Positions 52,786 to 61,436 of a stretch of 64,000 nt of DNA are shown here, piece by piece. Numbering within the stretch: position 1 is the first letter of the stretch; the number at the start of each line of letters is the position of its first letter. The notes under the pieces were generated by a model. It was not told where the DNA came from, made no database searches, and saw only the letters and a program-made list of their open reading frames with translations. A program made the position numbers and the translations under genes. The stretch spans positions 62,001 through 126,000 of the forward strand of contig JAHHHH010000007.1 of NCBI GenBank assembly GCA_019359415.1. The letters are read 5' to 3'. Source of the DNA: Iphinoe sp. HA4291-MV1 (GTDB lineage: Bacteria > Cyanobacteriota > Cyanobacteriia > Cyanobacteriales > Nostocaceae).

Positions 52786-52953
52786 ATGGCTAAGCGCCGC
52801 AATCCAAAGAAAGAAAAGGCGCTACGGAACCAGGCATATGCCCGAAAGTTTCGTAAACGGACTACAACGGGACGTTTCCAAAGAAGGTTCCAACAACGAC
52901 CGCCGAAGAGTGAAGAGGATGAGGGCGCAGCATCAATTACAGCTGCTGAATAG
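52786..52953 (+). CDS. Small basic cyanobacterial protein
   Basis: A 55-residue protein with a very basic N-terminus (MAKRRNPKKEKALRNQAYAR, then KFRKRTTTGRFQRRFQQ) and an acidic-polar tail. AGGTGAAC precedes ATG 52786. The shape suggests an RNA- or ribosome-associated protein, but I recognise no named family. It is convergent with argH. Confidence 0.75.
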   Translation: MAKRRNPKKEKALRNQAYARKFRKRTTTGRFQRRFQQRPPKSEEDEGAASITAAE

Positions 52954-53026
52954 TTCTCTATTCAAATATTTTTTGCCCCATAGCTCTTTGAGGTGTCAGG
53001 GCGTACATAAAGTACGCTTTTGTTGA

Positions 53027-54415
53027 TTATTTATCGGTAATTTGGGTGCGGGCGGCAAGGAGTGCTTGCTTGACTTGGGCAAAGCCTGTACCACCGTAGC
53101 TATTACGAGCAGCAACTACTTGCCGAGGTGATATTGCCTGGTAAATGTCTTGTGCAAATGCTGGATGAAGTTGTTGCCACTCCTCCAAGCTTAAATCTTT
53201 GAGGAGTTTACCAGCGGCAATACTGGTTTTTACTACTTTGCCCACAAGATTGTATGCTTCCCGGAAAGGGACACCCCGTGCAGCAAGATAGTCTGCTACA
53301 TCGGTAGCATTAGAAAAGTCTTCTGTGACTGCTTCTGCTAAGCGCCCTTTACGAAATTCTAAACCTTCTTGAAGTAAGATGATCATTGCTTCTAAACAAG
53401 CTTTGATGGTAGTAACGCTGTCAAATAAACCTTCTTTGTCTTCTTGCAGGTCTTTGTTGTATGCCAAGGGTAGCCCCTTCATCATGACCAACATTGCCTG
53501 AAGATGACCAAATACGCGTCCAGTTTTCCCGCGCACCAGTTCCGGTACGTCGGGATTTTTCTTTTGGGGCATAATGCTGGAACCAGTGGCGCAGCTATCC
53601 TTGAGGGTGACAAAGCTAAATTCCTCTGACGCCCAAAGAATGACTTCTTCTGAAAGACGGCTAAGGTGAACCATAATGAGACTGGCAGCACAGAGAAATT
53701 CGATCGCAAAATCGCGATCGCTCACTCCATCAAGGCTGTTTGCATAAACTCCCTCAAAATCCAAGAGTTTTGCTGTATAATGGCGATCTATAGGGAAAGT
53801 CGTTCCTGCTAGAGCACCGCACCCTAATGGTGAGATATTGACTCGGCGAGAAACATCTCCTAAACGTTCCCAGTCGCGTTGCGCCATATGAAAATATGCC
53901 AGCAAGTGGTGAGCCAAACTCAAAGGTTGGGCACGTTGCAGGTGGGTATAACCAGGAATCAGCGTTTCAACGTGTTTTTCAGCGATATCTAGTAAAACTT
54001 GTTGAAATTCTCGCAGTTGATTGCGGATTTGTTGAATTTGGTCGCGGAGATAGAGTCTAGTATCAGTACCTACTTGGTCATTTCGGGAGCGAGCAGTGTG
54101 TAACTTTTTACCCAAATCGCCAACAATTTCCACTAAACGTCGTTCAACGGCAAAATGTACGTCTTCCGCTTCGACACCTGGCAAAAATTTACCTTGGCGA
54201 TATTCCTGGCGAATTTGCTCTAAACCTGTAACGAGTTGCTCTCCTTCTTCCTGAGAAATGATACCAGTATGAGCCAGCATTTTGGCATGAGCTTGAGAGC
54301 CAGTGAGGTCATACTCGATTAATTGAATGTCAAAATGAATACTGGCATTAAACAGAGCGATCGCAGGATGTAGTGCCGATTCAAACCGTTGGCTCCAAGT
54401 TTGTTGTTCTGTCAT
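53027..54415 (-). CDS. argH: Argininosuccinate lyase
   Basis: A 462-residue enzyme that splits argininosuccinate into arginine and fumarate. It has the N-terminal [60 protein letters not shown], and the family signature [20 protein letters not shown] with the catalytic Ser loop. Length is normal. ATG 54415 is preferred to the frame start at 54439. Confidence 0.97.
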   Translation of the reverse strand: MTEQQTWSQRFESALHPAIALFNASIHFDIQLIEYDLTGSQAHAKMLAHTGIISQEEGEQLVTGLEQIRQEYRQGKFLPGVEAEDVHFAVERRLVEIVGDLGKKLHTARSRNDQVGTDTRLYLRDQIQQIRNQLREFQQVLLDIAEKHVETLIPGYTHLQRAQPLSLAHHLLAYFHMAQRDWERLGDVSRRVNISPLGCGALAGTTFPIDRHYTAKLLDFEGVYANSLDGVSDRDFAIEFLCAASLIMVHLSRLSEEVILWASEEFSFVTLKDSCATGSSIMPQKKNPDVPELVRGKTGRVFGHLQAMLVMMKGLPLAYNKDLQEDKEGLFDSVTTIKACLEAMIILLQEGLEFRKGRLAEAVTEDFSNATDVADYLAARGVPFREAYNLVGKVVKTSIAAGKLLKDLSLEEWQQLHPAFAQDIYQAISPRQVVAARNSYGGTGFAQVKQALLAARTQITDK

Positions 54416-54574
54416 GGGCGTGGGAAATCTATTAATCACAAATTATGAATTATGAAATAATAAACGTTAATCTTCAATGACATCCACCCAAAACCAATTC
54501 TCATTAATTTTTAGAGAATCTAAGAGCCAAATATATTGAAGAAGGAGTCAGAAGTCAGAAGCAATTAGTGGGGG

Positions 54575-54725
54575 ATTCAAACCCGCCACTGTCTTGTTGA
54601 CCACCACCACCCTTCGGGTTCGCCAGATACCTACGGTAAGTCCTGCGGAGGCTTGAGCCAACGCGTAGCGTCTCCGCTATTGAGAGGGAGACGTCGGTGC
54701 AGTACTGGACTCACCAAATTTCCAA
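54575..54725. repeat. Dispersed GC-rich repeat, copy that cuts a toxin gene
   Basis: Contains the family words TTCGCCAGATACCTACGG, AACGCGTAGCGTCTCCGCTA and GGGAGACGTCGGTGCAGTAC. It lies between argH and the DUF1778 antitoxin, exactly where the partner toxin gene should be. Confidence 0.75.
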
Positions 54726-54750
54726 TCTTGCGTGGGGGTCTTAAACCCAT
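54631..54750 (-). pseudogene. Truncated TacT-type GNAT toxin gene
   Basis: GGGAGGAATAA then ATG (54750) opens MGLRPPRKIG 25 bases after the antitoxin stop, the expected place and start for a GNAT toxin of the TacT type. After about ten codons the frame enters the dispersed repeat (NLVSPVLHRRLPLNSGDATR and onward) and stops at 54631. The acetyltransferase domain is absent. The identification rests on position, ribosome site and the short N-terminus. Confidence 0.55.
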
Positions 54751-54777
54751 TTATTCCTCCCTTGCGTCGTACAGAAT

Positions 54778-55026
54778 TCACGACAGATTCTGTTTGAGTT
54801 CTGGCGGATTTTCTATTACTGACAGAAACAAATCTCTATCTCGATTAGACAGCACTAGCCTTTCATGAGCATCTATATCTTGTTTAGCGGCTGGCAAAAC
54901 ATGAAAGAGTGTATAAGCACTCAAAGAAATTCCTTTGAGACTCGCAGCACGCTCTAACAGTTCTTTTTGTTCTTGGGTAACTCGTAAATCGATGCGACAA
55001 TCTTTTGCAGATGATGCTTCTGACAT
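54778..55026 (-). CDS. DUF1778/TacA-type antitoxin
   Basis: An 82-residue ribbon-helix-helix antitoxin: CRIDLRVTQEQKELLERAAS followed by LKGISLSAYTLFHVLP and the C-terminal DRDLFLSVIENPPE, the typical DUF1778 toxin-binding tail. TacA-type proteins repress their operon and neutralise GNAT toxins that acetylate aminoacyl-tRNA. Here the toxin gene is truncated, so it is now solitary. Confidence 0.88.
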   Translation of the reverse strand: MSEASSAKDCRIDLRVTQEQKELLERAASLKGISLSAYTLFHVLPAAKQDIDAHERLVLSNRDRDLFLSVIENPPELKQNLS

Positions 55027-55137
55027 GACTAATTCCCAGCTTCAGCTTAGTCTTGATTTACAGTATAGAAATAGTGGCGGACAATATACACACAATTCTC
55101 AACTCTATGCTTATGCCTGTGGGAACTTCAGCTTAGA

Positions 55138-55656
55138 TCAGAAGGTTAGACGGTAGATGAGTTCATCGGAAAGTTTTCCTTTGATGAACTCCGCGTTTTT
55201 CTTGATGTTGTGCAGTTCAAACCCAAGCTTCTCAACCACCTTACGGGACGCATAGTTCTGCTCGTTCACCGAAGCGTACAGCGCGGGAAAGTCGAAGCGC
55301 TTTCGAGCAAGAGCGATCGCTCTTGAGCAGTAGACAGGCGCATACCCCAGGTTCTGGAAGTCTACGAAAGTCATGAAGCCGATTTCTGCGTATGCATCAT
55401 CGAAAATACCTATCTCGACAACTCCAACGTACTGCTGTTGTGGAAGTACCGCAACCCACTTCAGCCAGGTCATAGTGTTGTTATCTGGGGATTTTTCCAG
55501 TGCGGCGAACTTGAACTTTTGCTTAAGCTCCAACAGAGTCGGGATGTTATCTTCTAGATATTCGTATAATCTCGGGTTGCTCAGGTGAGAGCACAGCAGT
55601 TGGGCGTGGTGTTCCGTTACTTTTTCTAAATGCAAAAGCACCGGGGCTTTGTCCAT
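55138..55656 (-). CDS. GNAT acetyltransferase, RimJ/RimL-like
   Basis: A 172-residue acetyltransferase: LEKVTEHHAQLLCSHLSNPR, GVVEIGIFDDAYAEIGFMTF, LGYAPVYCSRAIALARKRFD and ASVNEQNYASRKVVEKLGFE (the RimJ/RimL acetyl-CoA and substrate pattern). It precedes the DUF1778 antitoxin by about 110 bases on the same strand but is not TacT-like. Composition is somewhat richer in GC than its neighbours. Target unknown. Confidence 0.85.
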   Translation of the reverse strand: MDKAPVLLHLEKVTEHHAQLLCSHLSNPRLYEYLEDNIPTLLELKQKFKFAALEKSPDNNTMTWLKWVAVLPQQQYVGVVEIGIFDDAYAEIGFMTFVDFQNLGYAPVYCSRAIALARKRFDFPALYASVNEQNYASRKVVEKLGFELHNIKKNAEFIKGKLSDELIYRLTF

Positions 55657-55730
55657 GTCGAGTCTCGTCCTTCTCCAATCATGTGAACACCAGTGCAAAT
55701 TCTTCTACAAATTGCAAGGTGAACAAAATT

Positions 55731-56504
55731 CTAATTCCTTAATTTATAAGCTGTCCGTACAACTTGTCCTGCTAACACTGCTGCACCAAAACCATTATCA
55801 ATATTCACCACACCCACACCAGCAGCACAAGAGTTGAGCATTGTCAACAGTGGCGCTAAACCTCCAAAACTAGCACCGTAACCAACGCTGGTGGGAACAG
55901 CAATCACAGGACAATCTGCTAAACCCGCAACCACGCTGGGTAAAGCGCCTTCCATCCCCGCTACAACAATCAACACGGATGCTGATTCAATAACATGGCG
56001 GTTATTTAACAAGCGGTGAATTCCTGCAACTCCGACATCCCAAAGGCGTTGTACATGGAAACCAGAAAGTTCTGCAGTGACAGCAGCTTCTTCAGCAACA
56101 GGTAAATCAGCAGTGCCAGCAGAAAGAATCCCAATTGTACCAGGATACTCTGGTTCAATGGTAGGAGGTGCAATTGCACAAATTCGCGCCAAGTTATAGT
56201 AGCGCAGACCTTGAACTTTTGTTTCCAGTGCGGCGAAAACATCTGGTTCTATGCGAGTCGCCATCACCACAGGGTTACGCTGGCGCATAGCTTCCATAAT
56301 TTGAGCAATTTGCTCAGGAGTTTTGCCTAATCCCCAAATAACTTCTGGAAATCCAGTTCTCAAGGCGCGATGATGGTCAACTTTGGCAAAATCGCCTACA
56401 GGTTCATAAGCCAAGTGTCTCAGTTTTTCTAATGCTCCATCTGGAGTCATGTTACCATTGGCAACGCTTTCTAAGAGCGATCGCAAAGATGTATCATCGG
56501 TCAT
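55731..56504 (-). CDS. larB: Nickel-pincer cofactor synthesis protein LarB
   Basis: A 257-residue protein with a short helical N-terminus (SLRSLLESVANGNMTPDGAL), GFPEVIWGLGKTPEQIAQIM, and a PurE-like carboxylase domain (GTIGILSAGTADLPVAEEAA, VAGMEGALPSVVAGLADCPV, PTSVGYGASFGGLAPLLTML). LarB carboxylates and hydrolyses nicotinic acid adenine dinucleotide at the start of nickel-pincer nucleotide synthesis. larC and larE are not nearby. ATG 56504 was chosen because upstream bases belong to a TCATTTGTCC-type repeat; 56525 is in frame. Confidence 0.93.
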   Translation of the reverse strand: MTDDTSLRSLLESVANGNMTPDGALEKLRHLAYEPVGDFAKVDHHRALRTGFPEVIWGLGKTPEQIAQIMEAMRQRNPVVMATRIEPDVFAALETKVQGLRYYNLARICAIAPPTIEPEYPGTIGILSAGTADLPVAEEAAVTAELSGFHVQRLWDVGVAGIHRLLNNRHVIESASVLIVVAGMEGALPSVVAGLADCPVIAVPTSVGYGASFGGLAPLLTMLNSCAAGVGVVNIDNGFGAAVLAGQVVRTAYKLRN

Positions 56505-56581
56505 TTGTCCTTTGTCGCTCGTCATTTGTTAGTTGTTAATTCTTTGTTGACTGTTAGTTGTTAATGATTAAGTCTCAACCT

Positions 56582-57316
56582 CTAAATTCTATTTGGATCA
56601 ATTCCTTGTTGCTGTAATTTCACTAAAAGTTCCTGAAGTTGTTGTTGAGTTTGTTCTAGTTGTTGCTGTTGTTTTATTAGTGTTTCTTCTAGTGTTTGGT
56701 ATCTGTTACCATTTTGGTCATACCAATACAGCCATTCTCGTGTTCGTCCCTGATAGGTTCCGCGATGCTCCAGCAGGGAGCCGCCCAAAGGGCTATCGCG
56801 CCCAATACCTAAAGCTATCTCAGGCATCCAAACTATATCCCCAGATTGTAATACATATTTACCTTCAACTAAGCGATAAACTTCTAAACGTTGTCGCTTA
56901 CGACGCAAGCGCGTTGGAGCATAAATAATATAGTATAAAATGCCCAATTGAGCATAGTCTATTTTCTTTTGTTCGTATTCGCCATTGTAGGTTTGAGAAA
57001 CAACTTCTAAAGCCAGAATGGGGACAATCCCATCTTCTTCCCAGAGAACATAACTGGAACGTCCATTTTCTCCGACAAACCTTTCTACTCCTAAACTCAA
57101 AAATCCATCTGGTACAATTGCTCCTTGATTGGGAGCATAATAAATTCCCATATTTATACCAAAAAACCAATCATCACGGTTTTGCCATATGAAAGATAAG
57201 ATAGCTAATAATAAATTGGGAATTAATATTTGCAGTTCGTTATCCACAGGTGTATCATCTGAGTCAGGCAATTCTGCTGATGAAGGTAGACAGTCTAAGG
57301 GATTGTAGCTAAACAT
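56582..57316 (-). CDS. Uma2-family putative endonuclease with coiled-coil tail
   Basis: A 244-residue Uma2/DUF820 protein: MGIYYAPNQGAIVPDGFLSL (the PD motif), SYVLWEEDGIVPILALEVVS (E-x-V), EYEQKKIDYAQLGILYYIIY (the K..Y region), then GLGRDSPLGGSLLEHRGTYQ-like sequence and a Gln-rich coiled coil at the C-terminus. This long variant, with the coiled coil, is common in cyanobacteria. Function unknown. Confidence 0.92.
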   Translation of the reverse strand: MFSYNPLDCLPSSAELPDSDDTPVDNELQILIPNLLLAILSFIWQNRDDWFFGINMGIYYAPNQGAIVPDGFLSLGVERFVGENGRSSYVLWEEDGIVPILALEVVSQTYNGEYEQKKIDYAQLGILYYIIYAPTRLRRKRQRLEVYRLVEGKYVLQSGDIVWMPEIALGIGRDSPLGGSLLEHRGTYQGRTREWLYWYDQNGNRYQTLEETLIKQQQQLEQTQQQLQELLVKLQQQGIDPNRI

Positions 57317-57547
57317 AAGTTGTCATCCCTCCCTAAAATCAAAATCTAAACTCATTTGTCCATAACTCAACGGTAACTCAGTCTAAACATTCTTTAGCGA
57401 TTAATACTAACGATGTCGATTCTCAAGGTCCGTGATAGACACGCAAAACTACAACATCTAACGGTTGCGTTTGCCCTGTGACTGTTCTACTTCGCCTTGT
57501 TTGCATACCCTAAAATTATAGAAAGTACAACCCCAAACCAAGTTCCT

Positions 57548-57784
57548 ATGAGCGTCTTAATACCAGATGACATTCTCCGGGCAACAAAAATGACTGAGGA
57601 TGAATTAAAGTTGGAGATCGCTATCATGCTCTACAAGCAAGAAAAAATTAGTAGTGGCAAAGCTCGTGCTTGGACTGGACTGACAGTGATTAAATTTCAA
57701 CATGAACTTGCCAAGCGCGGATTCTGCATCAACTATGATGTGCAGGATTTCCAGTCGGATGTCAGAACGCTACAATCGAACTGA
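57548..57784 (+). CDS. UPF0175 family antitoxin-like protein, orphan
   Basis: A 78-residue protein with SVLIPDDILRATKMTEDELK, the UPF0175 core EIAIMLYKQEKISSGKARAW and the C-terminal YDVQDFQSDVRTL. It has the helix-turn-helix-like fold of UPF0175 proteins, which often pair with DUF3368 PIN-like toxins immediately downstream. Here downstream sequence is a larB-like fragment and a repeat, with no toxin. Confidence 0.85.
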   Translation: MSVLIPDDILRATKMTEDELKLEIAIMLYKQEKISSGKARAWTGLTVIKFQHELAKRGFCINYDVQDFQSDVRTLQSN

Positions 57785-57851
57785 GTTTTTATACAGTCTG
57801 ACAATCTGTTATGCCGTGATCGCTCTGCACATAAATAAAACGTAAAGTTAT

Positions 57852-57900
57852 CATTGGCAACGCCTTTTAAGAGCGATCGCAAAGATTTGTCAGCGAGCAT
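57852..57900 (-). pseudogene. Fragment resembling the 5' end of larB
   Basis: The minus strand from ATG 57900 reads SLRSLLKGVANDN after four residues, against SLRSLLESVANGN in larB at the equivalent distance from its start. The DNA match spans about 49 bases around a shared HIP1 site. It is a relic of a partial duplication. Confidence 0.65.
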
Positions 57901-57924
57901 CCAAAATGTGTAAATTTATTTTAT

Positions 57925-58115
57925 TTTGTAGTGCCAAGAGTTGCGCGTTGCGGTGAATCCAGCGCGAATGACGGGTTTCCCGCCGTAGGCGACGGGCGTT
58001 CCCGAAGGGAGCCACTCCGCCCTTAAAGGTTCCCTCCGTTGTTGCAAGAGCGTCTGGGCAAGGAGAAGGACGTGGCGTCGGGTTAAGCGCGTTGTAGCGA
58101 CTTCGGGACATCTTG
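57925..58115 (-). repeat. GC-rich dispersed repeat, long copy B
   Basis: An inverted partner of the copy at 50757-50960. Shared ends are AGTGCCAAGAGTTGCGCGTT and GCGCGTTGTAGCGACTTCG, and both share GGTTTCCCGCCGTAGGCGAC. The roughly 60-base middle differs, so the family may be modular. Confidence 0.85.
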
Positions 58116-58272
58116 CCCGCTTTGGTTATAAAGTAGGGAGCAATCCTCGTCTCCCACTACCGTTTTTTTGCATGCATTGGGATGCTCCCGATTTGTCATC
58201 CGTCATGTGTCCCTTGTCCTTTGTTTAGCAGCAGTCCTTTATCCTTGCTAACAAATGACTAATGACTAATAA

Positions 58273-60087
58273 CTATTCTGCGACTTTAATTTCATACTTA
58301 TTCCACAACGCTCCCCTTTGAGAACCAACAGCAGAGAATTTCACATTTTGTAGGCGATCGCGTACTGCTGCTAATGATAAAGGATTCACCAAGTAAATGA
58401 AAGGTAAGTATTCTTGTGAAATACGTTGCGTTTCGGCGTAAATCTCTTTACGCTTGTTTTGGTCAAACTCCTGCGCTGCTTTAATATAAAGACGACCAAT
58501 TTCCGCTTCCCATTCTGGAACTTCCCTTCCAGTGAGGGGTTGTTTTCCTGGTAGTGGTTTTTGGTTGAAGACATGCAATCCACCATCAGGTAACCAGACA
58601 TTTGCTCCATCATGTGGTTCTGGTCCTCCAACAAAGCCTCCTATGTAACATTCCCAATCATAGGTATTGGTAAGCTTGTCTGTGAGAGTATTAAAAGTCA
58701 TTGGGTTAAAATCTACTTGAATACCAATTTTACTTAGGTCTTGCTTTATTTGTGACCCCATTGTCACACGGGTTTTATTTTCAACATTAGTTAATAGGGT
58801 GAAGCGTACGCGATTACCGTCAGCATCTAATAATTCGTTTCTGGCATTATATTTAAAACCTGCATTTAAGAGTAATTGTTTCGCTTTTTCTGGATTATAG
58901 TCATAAACCTTGACATCTTTCCTTAGAGGAGTATAAAAGGGACTTTGGGGCTCAATTGGTGAATCTTGGAGCGTACCAATTCCCCGAAAGACGTTTGTTA
59001 AGATTGCTTTTCGATTGATAGCATGAGCAATTGCTTGTCGAAATGCCAATGTATTAAACCAACGAGATTTTATAGGGTTAATGAGAGGCTGACCGTTTTG
59101 TCGCCGGCCTTTGTTTAAATTAAAGGAAATAAAAGTTGTTGTAAATTCTGGACCACCATTGTAGATGGTAAATTTTCCTCGTTTTTCTTCTCGCTTCAAT
59201 AAGGAGAAATTTTCAGGACTCACAAGAACTGTATCTAATCCACCAGAGCGAAATTGTAGAATCATCGTATCGGTAGATTCAATAATTTGCCAAACAATTC
59301 GCTCAGTATAAGGCAATTGATGACCTTGCTTATCTTTGCGCCAGTAATAAGGATTGCGCCAAAATACCACACGCTGACTAGGAGTATAACTTTCTATTTT
59401 ATAAGGACCATTAACAATAATTTTGGACGGGTCAGTACCTGTTCCCCAAGTCGAGAGAAATTGAGGATTACCATTTGCATCATGAGATTTGAGAGATGCT
59501 TCTAAAGCATGTTTTGGTAAGATACCAACTGAATTTGTTGATGGTCCGCCCGTTGTGTAGAGAAAAGGTGAAAACGGTTCGGTAAAACTAAATTCAACTC
59601 GACGGTTATCTATTTTTCTAATTTGAGGAAAAGCTCCAGTAGAACCTATTTTGAGTGCATCTTTCCAATCAGTAGGAATTTTTGAGTTAAAAATAATATC
59701 TTGATAAGTGAAGATAACATCATCAGCCGTTAGCGGTTCTCCATCAGACCATTTTAAACCCTCTCGCAAGGTAAAAGTAATCAGCTTTTTATCATCAGAA
59801 ATTTGCCATGATTCAGCTAAAGCTGGCTCAATTTTGCCCGTCATACCGTTAAGGGTTGTTAGTCCCTCAGCAGTGAACAAAAAAACATGAGGATACTCTT
59901 GATTGAAGGCGTAGTTAAAGGTTTTCGGGTCACCTATGGTACCTGTAACCCATTGGGAGACTTGCGCCGCCTGAATTTTAAAGTTTGCTGGGTTGCAACT
60001 GGTGAAAATTAGTTGACAACTTAGCCATAGAGCTAATATTAGGACAATCGAAAGCCAGCGGCGGCGAAATGGGAAGAAGGTAGACAT
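58273..60087 (-). CDS. Peptide/oligosaccharide-type ABC transporter substrate-binding lipoprotein
   Basis: A 604-residue extracytoplasmic binding protein of the SBP_bac_5 (DppA/OppA) family. It has a signal sequence with a lipobox-like FTSC at about residues 28-31, GTIGDPKTFNYAFNQEYPHV, AESWQISDDKKLITFTLREG, KWSDGEPLTADDVIFTYQDI, RQAIAHAINRKAIL and the C-terminal YLPFIYLVNPLSLAAVRDRL. The start is ATG 60087; a GTG at 60126 would add 13 residues. Permease genes are not adjacent. Confidence 0.93.
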   Translation of the reverse strand: MSTFFPFRRRWLSIVLILALWLSCQLIFTSCNPANFKIQAAQVSQWVTGTIGDPKTFNYAFNQEYPHVFLFTAEGLTTLNGMTGKIEPALAESWQISDDKKLITFTLREGLKWSDGEPLTADDVIFTYQDIIFNSKIPTDWKDALKIGSTGAFPQIRKIDNRRVEFSFTEPFSPFLYTTGGPSTNSVGILPKHALEASLKSHDANGNPQFLSTWGTGTDPSKIIVNGPYKIESYTPSQRVVFWRNPYYWRKDKQGHQLPYTERIVWQIIESTDTMILQFRSGGLDTVLVSPENFSLLKREEKRGKFTIYNGGPEFTTTFISFNLNKGRRQNGQPLINPIKSRWFNTLAFRQAIAHAINRKAILTNVFRGIGTLQDSPIEPQSPFYTPLRKDVKVYDYNPEKAKQLLLNAGFKYNARNELLDADGNRVRFTLLTNVENKTRVTMGSQIKQDLSKIGIQVDFNPMTFNTLTDKLTNTYDWECYIGGFVGGPEPHDGANVWLPDGGLHVFNQKPLPGKQPLTGREVPEWEAEIGRLYIKAAQEFDQNKRKEIYAETQRISQEYLPFIYLVNPLSLAAVRDRLQNVKFSAVGSQRGALWNKYEIKVAE

Positions 60088-60209
60088 TCTGGAACAGATA
60101 TTCTGAATTTTTTCGTAATCATACACTTTAACAGATTAACAAGGTTTATTTCTTTGCAAAAGGCAGAAAAGAAAATGTTGGAATTTTTAGAGGAAGTGGG
60201 GTATGGATC

Positions 60210-60416
60210 ATGATTGACCATGCTCGCTTGTTTAAAGAACTCCTGTCCACTTTTTTCGTAGAGTTTATCAAGCTATTTCTACCGTATGTCTTGACTTATC
60301 TGAAAACAGATTCGGTGACGTTTTTGGATAAGGAAGTGTTTACAGATGTCACCGCAGGAGAACGTTATGAAGCGGATTTATTTGTGCAGGCGCAGGCTCC
60401 ACCACATACCAAATGA
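60210..60416 (+). pseudogene. Truncated Rpn-family nuclease (DUF4351-type) gene
   Basis: The frame encodes MIDHARLFKELLSTFFVEFI, then FLDKEVFTDVTAGERYEADL, the start of Rpn-type PD-(D/E)XK nucleases, normally about 250-300 residues. After VQAQ at about residue 62 the sequence departs from the family and stops at 60416. The catalytic region is missing. The break coincides with the truncated vapC on the opposite strand. Confidence 0.8.
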
Positions 60417-60447
60417 TAGTATGTGTATCTGCGACAACGGCGGTCAT
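60349..60447 (-). pseudogene. Truncated VapC (PIN-domain) toxin gene
   Basis: The ATG at 60447 overlaps the antitoxin stop as ATGA. It opens MTAVVADTHTIIWY, the start of PIN-domain VapC toxins with the first catalytic Asp (residue 7). Beyond residue 14-16 the frame runs into the Rpn gene fragment and stops at 60349. About 110 residues and three catalytic acids are missing. Confidence 0.75.
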
Positions 60448-60671
60448 GCGAAATCCTCTCTAGGAAAATTTCCCCACATCTCACGTCGCGCTTGTGCAAT
60501 ATCTTCTTCGGTGATACGAACGCTTAAATCCGCACAAAGCCCTTTAATATTGCGACGATTCCCTTTGGAAGGGCTTTTAGTTTTAAGAAATTCAACGAAG
60601 TCTAGGACTTCCTGTTGTTTTTCTGGGGGTAAATCTCGTAAATTATTGAGAATTGTTTGTTCGATGGTCAT
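60444..60671 (-). CDS. DUF2281/VapB-type antitoxin
   Basis: A 75-residue protein: MTIEQTILNNLRDLPPEKQQ, VLDFVEFLKTKSP, then CADLSVRITEEDIAQARREM and WGNFPRED. I recognise this as a cyanobacterial DUF2281 antitoxin that normally precedes vapC. The start at 60671 fits the family; the upstream extension is spurious. Its toxin is truncated. Confidence 0.88.
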   Translation of the reverse strand: MTIEQTILNNLRDLPPEKQQEVLDFVEFLKTKSPSKGNRRNIKGLCADLSVRITEEDIAQARREMWGNFPREDFA

Positions 60672-60745
60672 AAATTTTCCGATAAGCACAATTTCATCTA
60701 ATAGTACCAACGCGATTGTGCAGAGCGCACTGATAAAGCGCGATC

Positions 60746-60870
60746 GCATTTCACAAAAAGCAGAGTTATGATCAGCGCTCTCTATTGCCAACGCGATCGC
60801 CTATGGCGGGCACTTCGTGCCAATGCCCTTTGGGCACGCTACGCGAACGCATTTCAGAAAAACTAGAGTG
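60746..60870. repeat. Two copies of a GCATTTCA...CTAGAG repeat
   Basis: Copy a at 60746-60783 and partial copy b at 60849-60870 share GCATTTCA(C/G)AAAAA and AGAGT. A third copy lies at 62917-62953. The words between, near 60786-60845, include two HIP1-like sites and GC-rich repeat text. Confidence 0.75.
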
Positions 60871-61432
60871 TTGTTTTTTTTATCGTACGGGCTATTAGAG
60901 GAGCCTTTTTTTCTAATCCTTGTAGCGTTAAATCTCCATCCAAATAAAGTTGATACCATTGTTGACGCTGGCGCAACACTCGCTCATCATCACGTAACCG
61001 CAACCGTTCCAACGTAAATTCTGCTTTTTGACGTTGTTGCGCAGGAACTTTATCTGTCAATACTAACTGTAGAGAAGGAAGTAGAATTTCAAACCAATCT
61101 TCTCCCAAATCAAAAGGGTCAAGTACTTGGTCATCAAGAGTCCCTTTACTACTATTAATCCAAGCAGAAGCAAAGCGCAAATTACTCCACTCATAAGCCA
61201 AATGACGATAATTTTCACGACTGAGATAATGCTCTACTGTACCAACTGGTTCGTACATGACTGAGTAAGCACAAAGATTATTAAATCCATCAGCTAAATA
61301 ACTTTTGAAAGACGACCAATAATCTGGAGTTCTTTTTTTTGGATCTGGATTTTTTGCCAACCAAGCATTTCCTGGTTATCGCACTTTTTCATTAAATAAA
61401 AGTGGTTCTGGTGGAGGATGAAATGGTATCAT
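60863..61432 (-). pseudogene. HNH-like nuclease of an ATPase/nuclease pair, with in-frame stop
   Basis: The natural start is ATG 61432, four bases after the ATPase stop. The frame reads MIPFHPPPEPLLFNEKVR, a TAA at 61378-61376, then PGNAWLAKNPDPKKRTPDYW and on to the end at 60863 without another interruption. Two conserved-looking regions follow: YLADGFNNLCAYSVMYEPVG and TVEHYLSRENYRHLAYEWSN, then LRFASAWINSSKG, recalling the HNH nuclease (PtuB-type). The zinc cysteines seen in many HNH proteins are reduced to one. Translation could restart at TTG 61360 (165 residues), so activity may remain. Confidence 0.72.
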
Positions 61433-61436
61433 CTAC

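Noticed and set aside
55138-55656. GNAT gene as the toxin partner of the DUF1778 antitoxin
   Set aside because: It is upstream rather than downstream, about 110 bases away, and its motifs are of RimJ/RimL type, not TacT.
57890-58111. 73-residue minus-strand frame
   Set aside because: Translation of repeat copy B; not a gene.
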